From Haloferacaceae archaeon PL-Br10_E2g29 (GTDB lineage Archaea; Halobacteriota; Halobacteria; Halobacteriales; Haloferacaceae): a stretch of 10,393 nt of DNA. Location of the stretch: positions 1 through 10,393 of the forward strand of contig LKMS01000043.1 in the NCBI GenBank assembly GCA_001563965.1, written 5' to 3'. Shown here one piece after another: positions 6,793 to 10,393 of the stretch (its first letter is position 1; each line of letters opens with the position of its first letter). The notes below the pieces were generated by a model that did no database searches, was not told the origin of the DNA, and was given only the letters and a program-made list of their open reading frames with translations. The position numbers and the translations under genes were made by a program.

Positions 6793-7380
6793 ATGGGACT
6801 CCTCGCACCGAAACTCGGCCGCGGCTGGCTCATCCCCTACGTGCTGTTGGGGGTGGTGGGACTCTACGGGGCGCTTGCGGTTCTCGAAATCAACCCGGCG
6901 CTGCCGCGGACGTCGCTGCCGCTGTCGACCATCGTTGTCGCGGTGTTGCTCGCGCTGTACGGCTTTCTCCTCCACAATCGCGGCGAGCAGTTCGACCAGC
7001 GCCGCCTCGAACTCTGGACGACCCGTACGTTTACCCGCCTGTTTCGACTCGTGCTGCTGCTGTACGCGGGCGCAACGGCGCTCGTTCTCGTTGCCCTCTG
7101 GATCGGCGTTCCCGAACATCCGGCGCTCACCGTCGCCGAATCGATGTTTGTCACCGGGTCGTTATCGACCGCCGGGGCGCTCGAATGGGCGGCCGCAAGC
7201 CGGTTCGTGCTCGATGCGGTCGTTTTTGTCTTCGTCGCCGTCGGCTTTCGCGTCGGCTTCGAGTTCGACCGACGGCTCTGGCTCCTCGCTGGCGGTGTGT
7301 ATGAAACCGATATCGACGCCGAACCCGAATACGTTGGTCTGTGGGAGCGCTACGTGGCGTGGCGTCGCGGCGACAACTGA
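6793..7380 (+). CDS. Conserved-looking membrane protein of unknown function
   Basis: I do not recognise this 195-residue protein. Hydropathy by eye suggests at least four membrane segments: about 11-32, 43-61, 83-104 and 136-156, with a weaker hydrophobic stretch at 112-131. Between segments 2 and 3 is a charged loop (HNRGEQFDQRRLELW, 61-75). After the last segment comes a hydrophilic C-terminal tail with an acidic cluster (ETDIDAEPEY, 171-180), probably cytoplasmic. There is no signal peptide, cysteine or obvious catalytic motif. The ATG at 6793 is favoured by the TATA-like element at 6763-6769 and because the first membrane segment follows at once. A longer in-frame start at 6652 would run inside purQ and adds basic residues. 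The gene lies between purQ and convergent raSEA, and neither neighbour suggests a role. It reads as a real gene from its haloarchaeal codon use and uninterrupted hydrophobic pattern. Confidence 0.8.
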   Translation: MGLLAPKLGRGWLIPYVLLGVVGLYGALAVLEINPALPRTSLPLSTIVVAVLLALYGFLLHNRGEQFDQRRLELWTTRTFTRLFRLVLLLYAGATALVLVALWIGVPEHPALTVAESMFVTGSLSTAGALEWAAASRFVLDAVVFVFVAVGFRVGFEFDRRLWLLAGGVYETDIDAEPEYVGLWERYVAWRRGDN

Positions 7381-7409
7381 GTGTGGCCGGCGGAACGACG
7401 TTCTTCTCG

Positions 7410-7436
7410 GTTGTGTTGCAGTGTCACAACAGTGAC
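7410..7436. terminator. Possible 3'-end hairpins between convergent genes
   Basis: The 56-bp gap between the membrane protein gene and raSEA has two overlapping dyads: GTTGTG (7410-7415) with CACAAC (7425-7430), and GTCAC (7423-7427) with GTGAC (7432-7436) around an AACA loop. They share bases, so only one can form at a time. There is no long T-tract, so a terminator role is weakly supported. Confidence 0.3.
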
Positions 7437-8513
7437 CTACCGTGCTAACGGCATCGCGTAGCTCGTTTCCTCTTCGATAACGAGTTCCCACGTTCGCTCG
7501 CACTCGCAGTCGACCTGTTCGAAGACGCTCGGATCCTGTCGAAGGTCGAAATCCTTGATCGCTTTCTGGACGCGGTCGTCGCACTCGCCGCAGTTGTGCG
7601 CGCCGCGATCCGAGCCGTGGCCGACGGGGTCGGAGATGACGATGGCGTCGACGTCGGCGGTCCGTTCGAGCACGTCGGCGACCGACCAGAGCCACGGCGG
7701 CCGGTAGCCCCCCTCGCGAAACAGTTCGTTGACCATCGTGTACTGCTGGACGTTACACGGATTCATCGAGACGGTGTGACAGCCCTCGACGGCGGCACAC
7801 CGGCGTACCGACGCGATCATGTCGTCGCGAGCCTCGCGCTCCGAAAGGAATGGCGGCTTCAGCAACAGGTAGGCTTTGACGCCCGCGCCGGCGTTCTTCG
7901 CGGTTGCGCAGGCGGCCTCGAAATCAGCGAAATCGAAGTACTTGTTGACGCAGTCGTGGCGAATCCGGTCGGTTGCGGTTTCGAGGCCGATGGCGATGTC
8001 GACCGCGAGGCCGTGGTCGGCGAAATCGGCGATCTTTTCGCTATCGACGAAGTCCGGAAGCGACTCAAGAACGATTCGCTCGCGGTCAGCGAACGTTTCG
8101 GCGATGGCCCGTCGCGTCTCGGCGGGCACTTCGCGTTCGTCGAGAAACGAGCCGGAGGTGTATATTTTGATGAGCGGGGCAGGCTCGTCGGCGCGGTCGG
8201 CCTCGTGGTCGAGACAGACCTGAATCTGATCCATCAGCGCCTCGTGTTCGACCGTGCCGCCTTCGACGCTTTCGGCGACGTAGCCACACATCGTACAGCC
8301 ACCGGCGCGGGCCCACCGGCAGCCACCGGTGTTGAGGATGATCGTCAACGACTCGCTGACACCGTCGGGCGTGTTGTCCTCGTCGAGCCAGACGCGCGTC
8401 GGCTCGTGGGGGTCGTACTGTTTCTCTTTGAGGCCGCGAATCTCGCGCATGACCGCGTTGTGGGCGTCCATGCCGCGCCCCTTTTCGTACACGTCGGGGC
8501 TGGGTTTGCTCAT
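7437..8513 (-). CDS. raSEA: Archaeosine synthase radical SAM subunit RaSEA
   Basis: This 358-residue radical SAM protein resembles the Elp3/MiaB-like archaeal family now named RaSEA. By family knowledge RaSEA works with ArcS: ArcS attaches lysine to preQ0 at tRNA position 15, and RaSEA cleaves the adduct to give archaeosine (G+), which stabilises the tRNA fold. The cluster motif is in NTGGCRWARAGGCTMCGY: C65, C73 and C76 (CX7CX2C, not the usual CX3CX2C). Further features are IKIYTSGSFLD (115-125), the SAM-site region VDIAIGLETA (171-180), AYLLLKPPFLSE (214-225) and a C-terminal cysteine set C308, C311, C336, C338 that could bind zinc or another cluster. The ATG at 8513 is chosen because it follows the VanZ-like stop by 8 bp. 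A longer frame to 8693 overlaps that gene and gives Arg/Cys-rich nonsense. The partners arcS and tgtA are not in the window. Confidence 0.88.
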   Translation of the reverse strand: MSKPSPDVYEKGRGMDAHNAVMREIRGLKEKQYDPHEPTRVWLDEDNTPDGVSESLTIILNTGGCRWARAGGCTMCGYVAESVEGGTVEHEALMDQIQVCLDHEADRADEPAPLIKIYTSGSFLDEREVPAETRRAIAETFADRERIVLESLPDFVDSEKIADFADHGLAVDIAIGLETATDRIRHDCVNKYFDFADFEAACATAKNAGAGVKAYLLLKPPFLSEREARDDMIASVRRCAAVEGCHTVSMNPCNVQQYTMVNELFREGGYRPPWLWSVADVLERTADVDAIVISDPVGHGSDRGAHNCGECDDRVQKAIKDFDLRQDPSVFEQVDCECERTWELVIEEETSYAMPLAR

Positions 8514-8521
8514 TGGCAGGG

Positions 8522-8959
8522 CTACTCGCCTGAGGCGTAAAACCGCATCGCACCCGCGACCAGCGCGCCACACACCGCGCTCACGGTGTTGATGACGACA
8601 TCGCTCACGGCGGCGGTTCGCCACGGAATCATCGCCTGGATAAGCTCGGTGGCGACACCGAACAGCGAGACGACGAGAACAACGGCAATCCATCCACCGA
8701 CCGTCTTCGATTGGTGTGTCGACAGCCGGCGGGTCGTCGCCGGCCAGCCCGTGAGTCCCGCGTAGACGACGCCGCCGGCGGCTAGCGCCGCATAGCCCGC
8801 AATGTGTGCGAGCGTCGTTATCCCAACCGTGCCGGTCGGCTCCGTTTCGGGAACGCCACCCGGCACGGGAACCACCGAGCCAACGAGAATCACCGCCCCC
8901 AGCACCGCGAGGCCGACGCGGAGATGGGTGGCGCGGTTTGGGTGACGTGCTGGGTTCAT
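8522..8959 (-). CDS. VanZ-like membrane protein
   Basis: This 145-residue protein has four predicted membrane segments (about 14-33, 49-70, 87-105 and 117-138) and the VanZ-like pattern: AHIAGYAALA (51-60, the H..gYa..a motif), then ELIQAMIPWR (105-114) and SDVVINTVSA (119-128). These carry the E105, Q108, D120 and N124 positions conserved in the family. The biochemical role of archaeal VanZ-like proteins is unknown. The name comes from a teicoplanin-resistance accessory protein and should not be read as antibiotic resistance. The gene sits directly upstream of raSEA on the same strand with an 8-bp gap, so the two are probably co-transcribed, though no functional link is evident. The start at 8959 gives a short N terminus before the first helix. 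A TATA-like ATTCATTT on the minus strand (8993-9000) lies 34-41 nt upstream, which would imply a leader of roughly 10 nt. Confidence 0.82.
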   Translation of the reverse strand: MNPARHPNRATHLRVGLAVLGAVILVGSVVPVPGGVPETEPTGTVGITTLAHIAGYAALAAGGVVYAGLTGWPATTRRLSTHQSKTVGGWIAVVLVVSLFGVATELIQAMIPWRTAAVSDVVINTVSAVCGALVAGAMRFYASGE

Positions 8960-9108
8960 TTGTTGTCCCGCGTGGTTTTCTGGTTGCCCGGGAAATGAAT
9001 CTCGTGTTGACCGCTGCGGGAACCGGCGGACAACGAAACCAGATTCAGTTTCATTCCGGCACCAACAGCTAACACGTGCCGACTCGAATATAATAATAGT
9101 ACATTACA
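8960..9108. promoter_or_regulatory. Divergent promoter region between the VanZ-like gene and the aldehyde oxidoreductase gene
   Basis: This 149-bp region holds a dyad with 9-nt arms, GTTGaCCGC (9006-9014) and GCGGaCAAC (9026-9034), matching at 8 of 9 positions with an 11-nt spacer. It could be an operator for either gene. An AT-rich stretch (9087-9098, containing TATAATAA at 9089-9096) precedes the oxidoreductase. It lies only 13-20 nt from the ATG, too close for a leaderless TATA box at the usual spacing, so the true promoter of that gene is uncertain. Confidence 0.4.
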
Positions 9109-10393
9109 ATGACTGACCTTGGTGGCTTCCACGACCGCGTTGCACAGATCGACTTGACCGACGGCTCAGTACAGTACCGTGGCGTCGACGACGATGCCGC
9201 ACAAAAGTATATCGGCGCGCGTGGACTCGGCGTCCACTACATGTTTGAGGCGGGCCACGACGTCGACCCAACGGGCCCCGACAACCGCCTGTGCTTCATG
9301 AACGGGCCGCTGACGGGCACGCAGGTCACGATGAGTGGCCGGATGGCCGTCGTCACGAAATCCCCGCTCACGGGCACCGTCACCGACTCCCATCAGGGCG
9401 GCTGGTCCGGTGCGCGACTCAAATGGGCCGGCTTCGACGGCCTGTTGTTCGACGGCAAGGCCGACGAACCGGTGTACGCCGTCGTTGAAGGCGGCGAAGT
9501 CGAACTCCGAGATGCCGCACATCTGTGGGGTGAGACCGTCCACGACACCCGCGATGCACTCGAAGACGAAGTCGAGGGCAGCTACGGGAAGAACCTCTCG
9601 ATGATGGCAATTGGGCCGGGCGGCGAAAACGAAGTCAGGTACGCCTGTATCGTCAACGAAGACGATCGTGCCTCGGGCCGCGGCGGCACCGGCTGTGTGA
9701 TGGGCTCGAAGAACCTGAAGGCGGTCGTCGTCAAAAGCGGCACGCGAATGCCGAAACCCGCCGACCCCGAGACGTTCAAAGAAGGGTACCAGCAGGCGAT
9801 GCAGGTCATTCGCGAGTCCGACGTGACCGCGCCCAACGAGGGCGGCCTCTCGTTGTACGGCACCAACGTTCTCATGAACATCACCGAAGAGATGGACGGG
9901 TTGCCGACGAAGAACGCGAAGTACACCTCGACACGGGCGTACAAGGAGGGCGAGGGTTTCGACATCGACGCCGAGCGCGTTTCGGGCGAAAACGTCCGCG
10001 AAAACATCCTCGTCGACGAGCCGACCTGTCACTCCTGTCCGGTCGCCTGCAAGAAGGAAGTCGAGGTGCAGACGATGCACAAAGGCGAGGAGATGAACGT
10101 CAAAATGGAGTCCTACGAGTACGAGTCGGCGTTCGCGCTCGGGCCGAACTCGGGGCACTCCGAACGCGACGACATCGCCGTGATGATCGACCGCTGTAAC
10201 GCGATGGGTGTCGACACCATCGAGGTCGGCAACATGATGGCGATGGCGATGGAGATGACCGAGGAGGGGAAACTCGACGACATCGACGGCATGGACTGGG
10301 GCGACTCCGAAGCCATGATCGACATGATCGAGTCAATCTCCTATCGCGATGGCGACCTCGCGGATCTGCTCGCCGAAGGAGCCGACAGAATCG
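9109..10393 (+). CDS. Aldehyde:ferredoxin oxidoreductase (tungsten/molybdenum bis-pterin family), 3'-truncated by the window
   Basis: The first 428 residues of an AOR-family enzyme are present. The frame is open at the window edge, so about a third of the usual 600-640 residues is missing. Family members oxidise aldehydes to carboxylates, passing electrons through a [4Fe-4S] cluster to ferredoxin. Pterin-domain motifs are GARGLG (36-41), NGPLTGTQVTMSGR (65-78) and GRGGTGCVMGSKNLKA (190-205). Cluster ligands are C307, C310 and C314 in CHSCPVAC. The fourth Cys is expected beyond the window. YEYESAFALG (336-345) matches the conserved acidic segment near the metal site. C196 stands where Ala is common (GxGAVMGSKN). 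A Met-rich run (376-383) is present. The start at 9109 is secure because the next in-frame Met (residue 45) falls after GARGLG. Subfamily (AOR, glyceraldehyde-3-phosphate or formaldehyde type) and metal cannot be decided from this part. Confidence 0.94.
   Translation, partial: MTDLGGFHDRVAQIDLTDGSVQYRGVDDDAAQKYIGARGLGVHYMFEAGHDVDPTGPDNRLCFMNGPLTGTQVTMSGRMAVVTKSPLTGTVTDSHQGGWSGARLKWAGFDGLLFDGKADEPVYAVVEGGEVELRDAAHLWGETVHDTRDALEDEVEGSYGKNLSMMAIGPGGENEVRYACIVNEDDRASGRGGTGCVMGSKNLKAVVVKSGTRMPKPADPETFKEGYQQAMQVIRESDVTAPNEGGLSLYGTNVLMNITEEMDGLPTKNAKYTSTRAYKEGEGFDIDAERVSGENVRENILVDEPTCHSCPVACKKEVEVQTMHKGEEMNVKMESYEYESAFALGPNSGHSERDDIAVMIDRCNAMGVDTIEVGNMMAMAMEMTEEGKLDDIDGMDWGDSEAMIDMIESISYRDGDLADLLAEGADRI

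Noticed and set aside
7596..8540. 314-codon plus-strand open frame opposite raSEA
   Set aside because: It is antisense to well-supported radical SAM motifs and has no recognisable domain.
8514..8693. N-terminal extension of raSEA overlapping the VanZ-like gene
   Set aside because: The added residues are Arg/Cys-rich shadow sequence within a coherent four-helix VanZ-like frame.
9166..10158. Long open frame on the minus strand opposite the aldehyde oxidoreductase
   Set aside because: The plus strand carries clear AOR motifs in frame to the window end. The opposite frame is a shadow common in GC-rich haloarchaeal DNA and shows no family likeness.
1..10393. CRISPR arrays, insertion sequences, tRNA/rRNA genes, defence islands
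   Set aside because: I found no regularly spaced repeats, terminal inverted repeats, transposase motifs or tRNA-like folds by eye. Gene content is core metabolism with uniform base composition.

Overview
The window is high-GC DNA from a haloarchaeon (class Halobacteria). The proteins are rich in Asp and Glu. The gene set combines F420 biosynthesis, a stand-alone PurS and an archaeosine synthase subunit. No ribosome binding sites are evident upstream of the genes. Several start codons instead have an AT-rich element about 24-30 nt upstream, the arrangement of leaderless haloarchaeal promoters. I do not assign a genus.

The layout from left to right is as follows. (1) An F420 block: cofC (6-692, +) and cofG (781-1926, +) converge on cofH (1965-3365, -), with a bidirectional poly-T terminator between cofG and cofH. 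(2) A purine / one-carbon block: purC (3506-4543, +) converges on purU (4552-5520, -) with only 8 bp between the stop codons. purU is divergent from a purS-purQ operon (5761-6710, +) whose genes overlap by ATGA. (3) A 195-residue membrane protein of unknown function (6793-7380, +). (4) A minus-strand pair: a VanZ-like membrane protein (8522-8959) followed 8 bp later by the radical SAM archaeosine synthase subunit RaSEA (7437-8513). (5) A tungsten-type aldehyde:ferredoxin oxidoreductase (9109 to the window end, +), truncated by the window edge.

How the genes fit together: CofH and CofG build the deazaflavin FO from tyrosine and a GTP-derived ribitylaminouracil, and CofC uses GTP to activate phospholactate for the F420 tail. 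PurS/PurQ (with PurL, not in this window) and PurC carry out two steps of de novo purine synthesis, and PurU returns formate and free THF from 10-formyl-THF. Archaeosine also derives from GTP. A shared theme of making purine and then spending GTP on cofactors and tRNA modification is therefore possible, but this is inference from position.

Gene content looks like ordinary haloarchaeal core metabolism. I found no defence system, mobile element, CRISPR array, RNA gene or clearly new system. The second-look items are mainly small dyads and direct repeats in promoter regions, two convergent 3' ends, an unassigned membrane protein and a non-canonical radical SAM cysteine spacing. No gene-free stretch exceeds 300 bp. 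The longest is the purU/purS divergent region (5521-5760).
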